The notes: a model not told the origin generated them from the sequence alone. A stretch of 64,000 nt of DNA from Actinomycetota bacterium (GCA_009773565.1 WSXY01000010.1:1-64000), one strand, 5' to 3'; positions 14,476 through 24,989 are shown, numbered from the stretch's first letter. Program-made: numbers and translations.

Positions 14476-15392
14476 TACTGCAGCCCCTCTCCGTACCCGA
14501 AACGCTTGATCTGCGATGCGTCGCGACGCCAGTCCTTCTTGAGCTTCACGCGCAAGTCGAGGTAGACCTTGGTGCCGAGCAGTCGCTCAAGGTCGACGCG
14601 GGCGTCGGTGCCGATCTTGCGCACCATATCGCCACCCTTGCCGACGATGATGCCCTTCTGCGATTCACGCTCCACGTAGATGAGCGCCATGATCGTGGTG
14701 GTGTCGCTGTTCTTCTCGCGCGTCATGTCCTCGATGGAGACGCCGATGGCGTGCGGGACCTCGTCGCGCGTGTTGTGCAGGATGCGCTCGCGGATGAACT
14801 CGGCGAGCATGACTTCGATGGGCTGGTCCGTGGGCATGTCGCGCGGGAAGTAACGCGGGCCGTCGGGCAGGTGCCGCTTCACGGTCTCGATCACACCGTC
14901 GAGGTTGAATCCCTCGCGCGCCGAGCAGACAACGACGTCGTCGAACTTCATGAGTCCGCCGGCAACGGCAAGCTGCTTCTCGACTTCTGAAGGCTTCGCG
15001 ATGTCCGCCTTGGTGAGGATGAGGACGTGGGCGGCTCTCGCCTCGGCAACACGATGCGCGACCCAGCGGTCGCCGGGGCCGATCTGCTGCGAGGCATCGA
15101 TGACGAGGCACGCCACGTCGACATCGGAAAGCGCTTTGATGCTGGCGCGGTTGAGCTCCTCGCCAAGCGTGTCTTCGGGCTTGTGGATGCCGGGAGTGTC
15201 GACGAAGACGATCTGGGCGTCTTCCTGGTCGACGATTGCCCGCAGGCGGTGCCGCGTGGTCTGCGGCGTATTGGAGACGATGGCCACCTTTGCGCCCACA
15301 AGGGCGTTCACCAGTGTGGACTTGCCGGCGTTCGGCCGTCCGATAAGTGCGACGAAGCCGCTCTTCACGACCTCATACGCAGGAGCCGTCAT
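14475..15392 (-). CDS. era: GTPase Era
   Basis: A 305-residue GTPase that binds 16S rRNA and helps 30S assembly. G1 GRPNAGKSTLVNAL, G3 DTPGIHKPEDTLGE and G4 TKAD are present. The C-terminal KH domain has IVGKGGDMVRKIGTDAR and VYLDLRVKLKKDWRRD. Length is standard. It overlaps cdd by four bases. Nearby ybeY, phoH and lepA are also translation-related. Confidence 0.97.
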   Translation of the reverse strand: MTAPAYEVVKSGFVALIGRPNAGKSTLVNALVGAKVAIVSNTPQTTRHRLRAIVDQEDAQIVFVDTPGIHKPEDTLGEELNRASIKALSDVDVACLVIDASQQIGPGDRWVAHRVAEARAAHVLILTKADIAKPSEVEKQLAVAGGLMKFDDVVVCSAREGFNLDGVIETVKRHLPDGPRYFPRDMPTDQPIEVMLAEFIRERILHNTRDEVPHAIGVSIEDMTREKNSDTTTIMALIYVERESQKGIIVGKGGDMVRKIGTDARVDLERLLGTKVYLDLRVKLKKDWRRDASQIKRFGYGEGLQ

Positions 15393-15820
15393 TCGTCGTC
15401 CTCGCCGTCGTGCTGATCGAGATAGCCGCGAACGAACGCATCAGGCAGCAACCGGTCGAGCGTCGTGACCTCGACGGCATCCGTGCAGCCACCCATGATG
15501 ACGCGCATCTCAGGATTGAACTCGGCGAGAAACTGCCGGCACGCGCCGCACGGTACGGTCGGCGCATCCGAGTCGCCGACAACAGCGATAGCGTCGAACT
15601 CGCGGAAGCCCGCCGCTACAGCCGCCATTGCGGCTCCACGCTCCGCGCAGATCGTCGAACCAAAGGCGGCGTTCTCGACGTTCACGCCCTGGAAGATCTC
15701 GCCCCCGGCAAAGATCGCCGCGCCGACACGGAAATCGGAGTACGGCGCGTAGGCTTTCGGGCGGATCTCACGCGCGAAAGCAAGCAGTGCCAGATCGGGT
15801 TGCGTGATTCCTTCACTCAT
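15389..15820 (-). CDS. cdd: cytidine deaminase
   Basis: A 143-residue zinc enzyme converting cytidine and deoxycytidine to the uridines. AYAPYSDFRVGAAI precedes NVENAAFGSTICAERGA with the zinc Cys and catalytic Glu, followed by VPCGACRQFLAEF with the other two zinc Cys. ATG 15820 is taken because family proteins start here; it overlaps the end of the upstream CBS-protein gene by eight bases. A longer in-frame reading has no homologous sequence. Confidence 0.96.
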   Translation of the reverse strand: MSEGITQPDLALLAFAREIRPKAYAPYSDFRVGAAIFAGGEIFQGVNVENAAFGSTICAERGAAMAAVAAGFREFDAIAVVGDSDAPTVPCGACRQFLAEFNPEMRVIMGGCTDAVEVTTLDRLLPDAFVRGYLDQHDGEDDE

Positions 15821-17099
15821 CCTCGGCCCCTTTCTGAGGCGTCGATGCGGGCTCCACAAGCACCCGTCGTATACGGTTACCTTCAACATCCTCCACGGTG
15901 ATGAGCAGCCCCTCGACCTCGAGGGTCTCTCCCGCTTCGGGGATGCGTCCGGAGAGTTCAACAAACAGTCCACCGACCGAATCGGCCTCAAGCTCCACGT
16001 CGGTGCCGAAGACCGCGTTCAGGTCATCGATCGGCGTACGACCATCAACCCGATAGCGCCCGTCGCCAAGGTCGATCATGAGCGTCTCTTCCACATCGTA
16101 TTCGTCGAAGATCTCGCCGACGATCTCCTCGAGAAGATCCTCGATCGTCACAAGGCCGGCGGTTCCGCCGTACTCGTCGGCAACGATGGCGATATGCGTC
16201 TTGGTGCGCATCTCGATGAGCAGCTCCTCGACCGGCTTGGTCTCCGGCACGAAGAACGGCTCGCGCGCGATACTCCCGAGCGGCACCTCGCACGTACCGC
16301 GTCCGAGGCACAGCAGTAAGTCCTTGGCGTAGAGGACGCCGAGGATATCATCAACCGTGTCGTGGTAGACAGGCAGCCGCGAGACTCCCGACTGCTCTAT
16401 TGCATCAAGCGCCTCTGACACGGTCGCGGTGTCCTCGAGACACACCATGTCGGTGCGCGGCACCATGACCTCGCGAACGATCTTGCTTGTGAAATCTGCT
16501 ACGGCATCGATGATGGCGTCTTCGGCCTCATCGCGTGCGGCATCTTCGTCATCGGTCCCGGAACCGCTCCGAACCTCGCCTGCAGTAACCCACGCATCGC
16601 CGACGGGCTCCTCGGCCACAAGCCCGACGATCGACGTCCACACGGCCGCGAGCGCACTCGCGATCGGATACGACGCGCTCACGAGAGCGAGGGCGATCGG
16701 TGCCGAGGCGAGCGCCACACGCTCAGGGTTATGCACGGCGAGCGTGCGCGGAAGCGCCTCGCCGAAGACAAACACGATTACCATCCCGATGATGCCCCCA
16801 ACGAGCAGCGTCATCCACTCGTGCGGCAGCGGCGCGAGCGCGAGTAGAACCCACGCAACGCTCACAGAACAGAGCGCGTACGCGAGCGCACGCACGAGCG
16901 CGGCACCGCCTACGAGTCGTCCTTCGCGATCGGAAAGCGTGTCGAGCTCCGCGGCTCCGCGGCGATCGGTCTCCAGGAGACGCCGGGCACGACCCCGTGC
17001 GATACGCGGGACGGCGACTTCGGCTGCGGAAAGGATGCCAAGCGCTCCACAGAGCACCAGCAACAGTACGATTTCGGAAACAAGAATGAGTGCGATCAT
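15813..17099 (-). CDS. CNNM/CBS-domain membrane protein (CorC/hemolysin family)
   Basis: A 428-residue member of the CNNM family linked to magnesium/cobalt transport. The N-terminal ~190 residues are a membrane domain (IALILVSEIVLLLVLCGALG, ALAYALCSVSVAWVLLALAP, LLVGGIIGMVIVFVFGEALP). Two CBS domains follow (MVPRTDMVCLEDTATVSEAL; IAIVADEYGGTAGLVTIEDL), then a C-terminal CorC/HlyC domain (YRVDGRTPIDDLNAVFGTD). ATG 17099 is the only good in-frame start at the membrane domain. It is a standard neighbour of dgkA, ybeY, cdd and era in this lineage. Confidence 0.9.
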   Translation of the reverse strand: MIALILVSEIVLLLVLCGALGILSAAEVAVPRIARGRARRLLETDRRGAAELDTLSDREGRLVGGAALVRALAYALCSVSVAWVLLALAPLPHEWMTLLVGGIIGMVIVFVFGEALPRTLAVHNPERVALASAPIALALVSASYPIASALAAVWTSIVGLVAEEPVGDAWVTAGEVRSGSGTDDEDAARDEAEDAIIDAVADFTSKIVREVMVPRTDMVCLEDTATVSEALDAIEQSGVSRLPVYHDTVDDILGVLYAKDLLLCLGRGTCEVPLGSIAREPFFVPETKPVEELLIEMRTKTHIAIVADEYGGTAGLVTIEDLLEEIVGEIFDEYDVEETLMIDLGDGRYRVDGRTPIDDLNAVFGTDVELEADSVGGLFVELSGRIPEAGETLEVEGLLITVEDVEGNRIRRVLVEPASTPQKGAEDE

Positions 17100-17131
17100 G
17101 AGATACGGATCAAGATCCTCCCTGGCTGCGA

Positions 17132-17836
17132 CTACAACCAGAATAGCTGAAATATGGCGGTCGTGATGAGGAAGCCGAGTACGCCGCCCCACAGAACCTG
17201 CCACAGCGTGTGCGTTCCGGACTCCACGCGGCTCTGCGCGACAAGCGCTGCGATGAACAGGCCGATGACGCCGGCACCCGCGCTGCCGGTGATATAGGCG
17301 ATCGAAGCGGCGCCCGCGACGCCGAGCGCGGCGTGCCCCGATGGCCAGCCACCGCGAAGCCACGTACCGCCTTCTCGTTTGAACGACTTAGCGACGAGTA
17401 CGGCGAGCGCGGTCAATATGAGCGCTACGACGGTGATGTGCGCGGGCGTCTGGCGCACGCGTATGAGCAGCTGCGCCGTTGAAGACGTCAGACGGCCGAA
17501 GAACACCACGTAGCCGACGACGACCGCGCACACCGAGCTGACGAGAACCGCGCCCGCGGCAACGTCCTTACCGATCTTGGCGATGGGGTCGAACGTCTGC
17601 GTCGCGACGTCGATGGTGGCCTCGACAGCGGTGTTCACGAGTTCGGTGCCGATGACAAACGCGATCGTCAGCATGAGCATGAGGAACTCGATGCGGCTCA
17701 CGCGGAAGAAGAGCGCCGCCACCAGCACAAGCATCGCCGCCACCACGTGGATGCGCATGTTGCGCTGCGTCCTGAGCGCGTACACGATCCCGTCGATGGC
17801 GTGGTTGAAACTCCAGACGATGGAGCGGGTGCGCAT
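17132..17836 (-). CDS. DgkA-type lipid kinase fused to a PAP2 phosphatase
   Basis: A 234-residue fusion. Residues ~1-115 are DgkA-like, with three membrane spans and the motifs IGTELVNTAVEATID and IAKIGKDVAAGAVL. This family phosphorylates diacylglycerol or undecaprenol. Residues ~130-234 are a PAP2-like phosphatase: GGWPSGHAALGVAGA holds motif 2 and SRVESGTHTLWQVLWG holds motif 3. Motif 1 is less clear. A kinase and a phosphatase acting on the same polyprenol pool in one chain could set the undecaprenol/undecaprenyl-phosphate balance (inference). ATG 17836 lies 4 bp after the ybeY stop. Confidence 0.88.
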   Translation of the reverse strand: MRTRSIVWSFNHAIDGIVYALRTQRNMRIHVVAAMLVLVAALFFRVSRIEFLMLMLTIAFVIGTELVNTAVEATIDVATQTFDPIAKIGKDVAAGAVLVSSVCAVVVGYVVFFGRLTSSTAQLLIRVRQTPAHITVVALILTALAVLVAKSFKREGGTWLRGGWPSGHAALGVAGAASIAYITGSAGAGVIGLFIAALVAQSRVESGTHTLWQVLWGGVLGFLITTAIFQLFWL

Positions 17837-17840
17837 CTGG

Positions 17841-18284
17841 CTACTCGGCCGCATAGGCGTCAAGCACGACCGTCTCGCGGGCCTGCATCGCCGCGGCGTC
17901 ATCATCAGCCTCGTGATCGTAGCCGAGCAGATGCAGGATGCCGTGCACGAGGAGCAGGTTGAGTTCGGCCTCGATCGTCGTGCCAAGCTCCGCGGCTTGC
18001 CGCAGGGCGACCGTAGGCGCGATGATGACGTCGCCGAGGGTGATCGGCTCGTCACCGCCCGCAACGCACGGATCGTCGCACCCGAACGAGAGAACGTCGG
18101 TGGGGCCCGCGATGCCGCGGTACTGCTCGTTCAAGTGCGCCATCTCTTCCTCGTCAACGAGGGCGATCGAGAGCTCTGAAAGCTCCGGCGCGGCTTCAAG
18201 TTTAAGCGCGAAGAGTGCGAGACGCTCGAACCCCTCGAAGTTGAGCGGCTCAGGCTCGCGATGGCTCGTGATGCTGACCTGCAT
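17841..18284 (-). CDS. ybeY: endoribonuclease YbeY
   Basis: A 147-residue metal-dependent RNase for 16S rRNA 3'-end maturation and ribosome quality control. The metal-binding HGILHLLGYDHE motif lies near residue 111. It is preceded by IALVDEEEMAHLNEQYRG and GPTDVLSF, all family hallmarks. It overlaps the upstream HD-hydrolase gene by 35 bp and precedes dgkA. Confidence 0.95.
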   Translation of the reverse strand: MQVSITSHREPEPLNFEGFERLALFALKLEAAPELSELSIALVDEEEMAHLNEQYRGIAGPTDVLSFGCDDPCVAGGDEPITLGDVIIAPTVALRQAAELGTTIEAELNLLLVHGILHLLGYDHEADDDAAAMQARETVVLDAYAAE

Positions 18285-19690
18285 GGCGCTCCTTCCTGAC
18301 CATCATGTCGTTGTAGTCGATGCGTGGGTGGTAGACGCTTGCAAGCATGCGCGAATAGACGGCTGTGATGTTCTCAATCTCGGCAAGTGTGAGGTTAGCA
18401 AGGTCGAGCTGGTGGTCCGCGAGCTTACCGGCGATGACCTTGCGGACCGTCTCCTCGATGCGCGGCGGCGTGGGCTTCACGACGGCGCGAACAGCCGCCT
18501 CGGCGCTGTCGGCGAGCATGATGAGTGCGGCTTCCCGCGAACTTGGCCGCTCGCCAGCGTAGCGGAAGTCAGCCTCGAAGACAGGACCGCCGCCAGCCGC
18601 TGCCTTGTTGTAGAAGTACATCACCATGGAAGTCCCATGGTGCTGCTTCACGATCTCGATGACCTCGTGGGGCAGCCGGTACTCCTCGGCAAGCTCAACG
18701 CCTTCTCTGACGTGCGCCGTGATGATGAGCGCCGAGAGCGCGGGTGTGGTGTTGTCGTGGGGATTGTGTCCGCCCGCCTGATTCTCAACGAAGAAGCCGG
18801 GGCGGCGGATCTTGCCGATGTCGTGATAGTACGCGCCGACGCGCGTGAGCAGGGCGTCCGCGCCGATACTCTCGGCAGCTGCCTCGGCGAGGTTGCCGGT
18901 CATGACCGAGTGGCTGTACGTTCCGGGCGCCTCCATCATGAGCCGCTTGAGGAGCGCGTTGCCGGGATTGGCAAGCTCCAGCAGGCGCACGTCGGTAGTG
19001 ACGCCGAAGACAAACTCGAAGACCGGCAGCAGCCCGAGCATGAGGATGACCGTCATGGCGCCGCCGACGAGACCCATCCCGCCCGCAACCGATGCCGCCT
19101 GAAGCGTCCCGCCTTCGACCAGCGTCGCGCCAAGTGCAGCGCCACCGGTGACCGTTACGACCAGCCCGCCTGCAGAGATGAGCCGCGAGCGCTCGCTGAT
19201 GACGCCCATCGCCCTGACACCCGCAGCGCTTGCGAGGAGCGAGCCCACGACATGCGCCCCGTCGAGCATCCCGAAGAGCACGCCCACACCAACACCGACG
19301 ACGGCGATGAGCATCCCGACGCGGGGATTGAGCAGCAGCGTCGCAAGCACCGGCGCAAGCGCCACCGGGAGCACGTATGGCGGCACGCCGGGCAGAAGCA
19401 CAGTCGAGATCCACGTTCCGTAGACGACGCCGAGAACGAGCGTCGCGAGAATCACCAGGTCGCGCAGACGCGCCCAGACGTCGTGCTCGTTACGCTTGAG
19501 GTACAGGCCACCCACGTACACCAGGAGCGAGATCAGCACGACATGCGCAAGCAGCGTCACCGTTGCGTGCCCGAACGCGAACGGAATCACGGCCAGGAGC
19601 GACGTCCCGATACCGAGCGCGACACGCTGTCCCGAGGAGGATGCAAGCACCCCGTTCTCCGGCCACAGACGAACGATCTTGTCGAGCAGA

Positions 19691-19698
<8 letters not shown>
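18250..19698 (-). CDS. membrane HD-domain phosphodiesterase, short PgpH-like
   Basis: A 482-residue protein with about seven membrane spans (residues ~25-235) followed by a cytoplasmic HD domain. SHSVMTGNLAEAAAESIGAD, YYHDIGKIRRPGFFVENQ and VKQHHGTSMVMYFY hold the metal ligands. PgpH proteins hydrolyse cyclic di-AMP to pApA. The usual ~250-residue extracellular 7TMR-HDED domain and its first helix are absent: the chain starts MPSLLDKIVRLWPENG just before the helices. ATG 19698 overlaps the phoH stop. A shorter lineage-specific form is more likely than a truncation, because the frame and start are clean. Confidence 0.85.
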
Positions 19699-20674
<976 letters not shown>

Positions 20675-20733
20675 CGCCTCCTTGCGTTTGACAGCTCGAT
20701 TCTATCACGCACGATACCCGCTTCCTGCGGGAA

Positions 20734-22017
20734 TCACGCTTCGGTGCCGATAAGCACCGCGCCTTCGACACCCGTGACGTGCGCACTGACGAGCGAACCG
20801 GGCGCGGCCTGAGACTCCAGACGAACCCGCGAGCCGTCACGCGCGACACCCGCCGCAATGCCGTCGGCGTTCACGCGCTCCACGAGCACCTCGACGTCGG
20901 TACCGACCTGCGCGCGCAGGTGCGCGTCGCGCATGTGCTCCCCGCGTACGCGCACGCGCTCGGAGCGCACGGCAGCGTCTCTCGGCGAGACACGATCATC
21001 ACGGGTGAACGCCAGCGTGCCGGGGCGCGCGGAGTAGCGGAAGACGTGCAGCTTCGCGAAACCGATGCGCTTGAGGAGCGCGAAGGTCTCGGCAGCGTCG
21101 GCGTCGGTCTCGCCAGGGAAGCCGACGAGGATGTCGGTCGAAAGCACCAGGCCGGGCAGCGCCTCGCGGGCCCGTGCGATGGTCGATGTGTACCCCGCGA
21201 CGGTGTAGTGGCGGCCCATCTCGGTGAGCGTACGATCGCAACCGGACTGAAGCGGGATGTGCAGGTGGCGGCAGAACGCGGGTAGAGCGGCGACGACTTG
21301 AAGGAAGTGCGCGTCGACGTCGGGCGGCTCGATGCTTGAGAGCCGTATGCGCTCGATGCCCGTCGCAGCGACGGCCTGGATGAGCTCGGGCAGCTGCGCA
21401 CCCGCGTTGTCGTAGCGGCCGATATTGATGCCGGTAAGCACGACCTCGCGGACTCCGGCAGCAACGAGCGCCTCGACTTCCGCGACGACGTCGGCAAGCG
21501 GCGTCGAGCGGGGAACGCCACGCGCGAACGGGACGATGCAGTACGCGCAGAAGTTATCGCAGCCGTCCTCGACCTTCACCATCGCGCGCGTGTGGAAGCA
21601 GCGACCGGCACGGGCGACGGGCGCGTCGGGGGTGGCGGAGGTGGCGGGCGCTTCGGGGGTGGCGGGCGCTTCGGGCGCTTGCGCGGCGAGGAGAGCGGTG
21701 ACCCGCGCAGCGACGGCGTCCTTGTCGGCCTCGACGACCACGCGATCGCCGAGCGATTGCAGGCCCTCGGCGTCGAGCGTCGCCAGGCAGCCGGTCACGA
21801 CGACAACGGGCTGCTGCGCGAGTGCGAGCGCGTGACGGACGGCCTTGCGCGCCTTGTGGTCAGCTTCGGCGGTCACTGTACAGGTGTTGACGACGATGAC
21901 GTCGGCTTCGATGTCGACGGATAGCTCGATGTGCTCGCCGAGAAGTGCAGCCGCGATCTGCTCGGCCTCGACCTGGTTCACCTTACAACCGAGCGTCTTG
22001 AAGGCGACTCGTGGCAT
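20734..22017 (-). CDS. mtaB: tRNA t6A37 methylthiotransferase MtaB
   Basis: A 427-residue radical-SAM methylthiotransferase that converts t6A to ms2t6A at position 37 of tRNAs. The UPF0004 domain starts VAFKTLGCKVNQVEAEQIA and contains VVNTCTV and VVTGCLA cysteines. The radical-SAM motif is CDNFCAYC within VKVEDGCDNFCAYCIVPFAR. A C-terminal TRAM-like domain follows. ATG 22017 gives the standard N-terminus. Between the two domains (residues ~110-135) is an unusual Pro/Ala-rich linker of repeated PEAPAT units. Confidence 0.94.
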   Translation of the reverse strand: MPRVAFKTLGCKVNQVEAEQIAAALLGEHIELSVDIEADVIVVNTCTVTAEADHKARKAVRHALALAQQPVVVVTGCLATLDAEGLQSLGDRVVVEADKDAVAARVTALLAAQAPEAPATPEAPATSATPDAPVARAGRCFHTRAMVKVEDGCDNFCAYCIVPFARGVPRSTPLADVVAEVEALVAAGVREVVLTGINIGRYDNAGAQLPELIQAVAATGIERIRLSSIEPPDVDAHFLQVVAALPAFCRHLHIPLQSGCDRTLTEMGRHYTVAGYTSTIARAREALPGLVLSTDILVGFPGETDADAAETFALLKRIGFAKLHVFRYSARPGTLAFTRDDRVSPRDAAVRSERVRVRGEHMRDAHLRAQVGTDVEVLVERVNADGIAAGVARDGSRVRLESQAAPGSLVSAHVTGVEGAVLIGTEA

Positions 22018-22027
22018 GCGGGGGGCG

Positions 22028-22795
22028 TCAGGCAACAGGGGCTTCCTTTCCAAGGCCGCCGCGCTCATAGAGCACGAGGGCGGCCGCGACGACACCGGCG
22101 GTCTCGGTGCGGAGCACGTTGGACCCAAGCGAGACGACACGCGCGCCTGCGCTAACGAGCGTCGCGACCTCATCGGCGGAGAGGCCGCCTTCCGGGCCGA
22201 TGACGATCGCAACGGCGGCGTCCGGCGTGAGCACGGCCGCTGCGAGCGTCTCGCCGATGCCGGGAGCGCCGTCGGCGTCTTCCCAGGCGACAAGTGTGCA
22301 CTCGACATCACCGAGCACCCCGGCAAGTCCCGGGACGTCGGTCAGGTCAGCGATCTCCGGGACCGACGTGCGCTGCGACTGCTTGGCGGCCTCGGCCGCG
22401 ATACGCCGCCAGCGCGTGGCGCGAGCCGCGGCCTTCGCGGCATCCAGTCGCACGACAGAGCGTGACGTCGAGAGCGGCACGATGCGCTCGACGCCAAGCT
22501 CGGTCGCCTGGCGGATGACGAGTTCCATCTTCTCGCCCTTGGCGAGCCCTTGCACGAGCACGACACGTGGAATGCGGGATTGGGCCAGCCGCTCCACAAT
22601 CTCGGCAGTCGCGCCGTCAGCGGCCACGAACGTGAGACGCACGACCGCCGCGTCGCCGCCGTCGCCGACCACCACGATGGTGTCGTCAACGCCGAGTCGC
22701 AGCACGTCGCGCAGGTGGTGCAGGTCCGTCGCTGACAGCGGCAACAGGCCGCTTTCGGGAATCGCTCCCTCGAGGAAGAATCGGTGACCGGCCAC
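22028..22795 (-). CDS. rsmE: 16S rRNA (uracil1498-N3)-methyltransferase RsmE
   Basis: A 255-residue SPOUT methyltransferase that modifies U1498 of 16S rRNA. It opens HRFFLEG and has HHLRDVLRLGVDDTI in the PUA-like N domain. LVQGLAKGEKMELVIRQATELGV follows, then the knotted SAM site IVIGPEGGLSADEV and SLGSNVLRTETA. GTG 22795 lies just after the dnaJ stop; a TTG at 22813 is the alternative. The start is uncertain but the identity is clear. Confidence 0.93.
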   Translation of the reverse strand: MAGHRFFLEGAIPESGLLPLSATDLHHLRDVLRLGVDDTIVVVGDGGDAAVVRLTFVAADGATAEIVERLAQSRIPRVVLVQGLAKGEKMELVIRQATELGVERIVPLSTSRSVVRLDAAKAAARATRWRRIAAEAAKQSQRTSVPEIADLTDVPGLAGVLGDVECTLVAWEDADGAPGIGETLAAAVLTPDAAVAIVIGPEGGLSADEVATLVSAGARVVSLGSNVLRTETAGVVAAALVLYERGGLGKEAPVA

Positions 22796-22797
22796 GC

Positions 22798-23910
22798 CTA
22801 TGCGCCGAGCCAATCCTTGAGGCGCTCGAGCTTGGTGGGCGCGCCCTTGCCGGTGCCGAGCGACTCGCCGAACTCACGGAGCAGCTCGCGCTGCTTCTTG
22901 TTGAGCTTCTTGGGCACGTCGACTCGCAAGTGCACGATGAGGTCACCCGTGCCGCCGCGCGCACGTGGCATTCCCTTGCCGCGGACGCGGACATTCTCGC
23001 TACTCTGCACACCGGCGCTGATCTCGATCTCCTCGTCACCGAAAAGACCGGCGACTTTGATGGTGTCACCGAGCGATGCCTGGGCGATGTTGATCGCCGC
23101 CATCGCATGGAGGTCGTCTCCGTCGCGATGGAGCGTGTCATGCTCCTTCACGCGGACCGTCACGAGCAGGTCACCGGCGGCGGCCCCGCGCACGCCCGCC
23201 TCGCCGTACCCGGAGACGCGGAGTCCCTGGCCGTCAGCGATGCCGACCGGGACGTTCACGCGCACGGTCTCGGTGATGCGCGTACGACCGTCTCCCGCAC
23301 AGGTCGGACACGGCGGGTCGACGATCGAGCCGGTCGCTCCGCACGCCTCGCACGGCGCGAGCGACTCCATGACGCCGAGGATCGTGCGCCGCTGTGTCCG
23401 GCGCTGGCCGGTGCCGCCACACTGCGGACAGGTCTTGGCGGTGCCGCCGGGTGCGGCGCCACTCTGATTGCACGTACCGCACGGTCCGGTGCGCGTGAGC
23501 TGCAGGTCCTTCTCGACGCCGGTAGCGGCTTCCTTGAGCGTGACGATGACCTGCGCCCGCATGTCGCGGCCCTCGAGGTTCACGCGCTGACGACCGCCGC
23601 CACCCATGCCGCCCATGAACACCGAGAAGATGTCCTCGAATCCGCCAAAGACGTCACCGACATCCGCGTATCCGTTGTAGCCGGCCTGGCGAGGATCCGC
23701 CGTGCCGTACTGGTCGTACATGGCGCGCTTCTGGGTATCGGAAAGCACCTCGTACGCCTCGTTGATCTTCTTGAACTCGTCTTCTGTGTCAGCGCCATCG
23801 GAGACGTCAGGGTGCGTCTCGCGCGCCTTCTTGCGAAACGCCTTCTTGATCTCATCGGCGGACGCGTCGTTCGATACGCCGAGGACCTGGTAATAGTCGA
23901 CCTGGGACAC
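22798..23910 (-). CDS. dnaJ: chaperone DnaJ
   Basis: A 370-residue type I DnaJ. The J domain starts DYYQVLGVSNDASADEIKKA and contains HPD. A short Gly-rich region follows (GGMGGGGR). Four zinc-binding repeats are visible: CGTCNQSG, CPQCGGTG, CEACGATG and CPTCAGDG. C-terminal substrate-binding domains complete it. It is cotranscribed with hrcA, 14 bp downstream of it, under CIRCE control. No grpE or dnaK is nearby, so it may be a second DnaJ (inference). Confidence 0.96.
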   Translation of the reverse strand: MSQVDYYQVLGVSNDASADEIKKAFRKKARETHPDVSDGADTEDEFKKINEAYEVLSDTQKRAMYDQYGTADPRQAGYNGYADVGDVFGGFEDIFSVFMGGMGGGGRQRVNLEGRDMRAQVIVTLKEAATGVEKDLQLTRTGPCGTCNQSGAAPGGTAKTCPQCGGTGQRRTQRRTILGVMESLAPCEACGATGSIVDPPCPTCAGDGRTRITETVRVNVPVGIADGQGLRVSGYGEAGVRGAAAGDLLVTVRVKEHDTLHRDGDDLHAMAAINIAQASLGDTIKVAGLFGDEEIEISAGVQSSENVRVRGKGMPRARGGTGDLIVHLRVDVPKKLNKKQRELLREFGESLGTGKGAPTKLERLKDWLGA

Positions 23911-23924
23911 GTGTGCTCCTTGTT

Positions 23925-24947
23925 CTAGCCGAGTACGTCTGTGAGCGTGTCAGCCACGGTACGGACCGTGGTGATTGCGCGGGGGTAATCCATGCGAGTC
24001 GGACCGATGACGCCGATGACGCCGGTGTGGTCGAGGCTCCCGTAGGTGCTCGCCACAAAACTCATGCCGCCCAGCGCTGAGACCGGGTTCTCGTGCCCGA
24101 TACGCACCGCAACGCCACCGGAGTGCATGACGTCCGAGAGTACCTTGAGCATCGTGAGACCGTCTTCGAGCAGTTCCATGAGCGGCCGGGCGACGCCGGG
24201 ATCGGAAAGCTCCGGCTGTGCGAGAAGTGCCGCAACGCCGCCGGTGACCACGCGGTCCTCGTCGGCTTCCTTGAGGCAGTCGACGACCTCATCGAGCACC
24301 TGGAGCATGGCGTGCGCGAACTCGTCGCCGTGCGCTGACGCGTCGTCGCGAATGCTGACGACCTGCTCGCCGACCTTGTCTTCGAGGATTGCCGTGAGGT
24401 ACCGCTCGACCTCGCCGAGGGTTGACTCCGGCACGGGAACGTCCAGGTCGAGGGTGCGGTTTGCGACCTGACCGGAGTCGGTGACAACGACCACCAGCGC
24501 GCGACGCTCTGCGAGCGGGACGACCGAGACGCGTCGGATTCGTGCACGACGAAGCGCGGGTGCGGCGACCACTGCGACGTAGTTGGTGAACCGCGAGAGC
24601 AGGATCGATGTCTCGCGCATCACATCGGGAAGCTCGCGCTCGAGCGCGTCATAGGCGGTGTGGATGCTGCCGACTTCCTCGGAGGAAAGACCGAGGGCGC
24701 CGATGCGCTCGTGGACGTCATCGACGAACGCACGGTAGCCGGTGTCGGTGGGCACGCGTCCGGCCGAGATGTGCGGCTGGCGCAAGAACCCGCTCTCCTC
24801 GAGCGCCGCAAGCTCTGCCCGCACGGTCGCAGGCGAACAGCCCAGACGGTGTCGCTCCACGAGGACCTTGGAGCCGACCGGCTGGGTGGTGCTCACATAT
24901 TCATCGACGAGAGCGGCGAGAACAGCGCGCCGGCGTTCGTTCAGCAT
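23925..24947 (-). CDS. hrcA: heat-inducible transcription repressor HrcA
   Basis: A 340-residue repressor of class I heat-shock genes. The N-terminal winged helix contains YVSTTQPVGSKVLVERHRLGCSPATVRAELAALEE in two parts (YVSTTQPVGSK, CSPATVRAELAALEESGFL). GHENPVSALGGMSFVASTYG and GVIGPTRMDYPRAI near the C-terminus are characteristic. A perfect CIRCE lies 16 bp upstream, so it represses itself and dnaJ. Confidence 0.97.
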   Translation of the reverse strand: MLNERRRAVLAALVDEYVSTTQPVGSKVLVERHRLGCSPATVRAELAALEESGFLRQPHISAGRVPTDTGYRAFVDDVHERIGALGLSSEEVGSIHTAYDALERELPDVMRETSILLSRFTNYVAVVAAPALRRARIRRVSVVPLAERRALVVVVTDSGQVANRTLDLDVPVPESTLGEVERYLTAILEDKVGEQVVSIRDDASAHGDEFAHAMLQVLDEVVDCLKEADEDRVVTGGVAALLAQPELSDPGVARPLMELLEDGLTMLKVLSDVMHSGGVAVRIGHENPVSALGGMSFVASTYGSLDHTGVIGVIGPTRMDYPRAITTVRTVADTLTDVLG

Positions 24948-24962
24948 CTGCGTACTCCTGTG

Positions 24963-24989
24963 TTAGCACTCGGCACGTGCGAGTGCTAA
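24963..24989 (-). promoter_or_regulatory. CIRCE operator (HrcA binding site)
   Basis: A perfect inverted repeat TTAGCACTC (24963-24971), nine-base spacer (24972-24980), GAGTGCTAA (24981-24989). It matches the CIRCE consensus without mismatch and lies directly upstream of hrcA-dnaJ, giving HrcA autoregulation. Confidence 0.97.

Noticed and set aside
18250-18284. Frameshift between the HD hydrolase and ybeY genes
   Set aside because: Both frames are intact with normal termini; the 35-bp overlap simply extends the HD protein tail.
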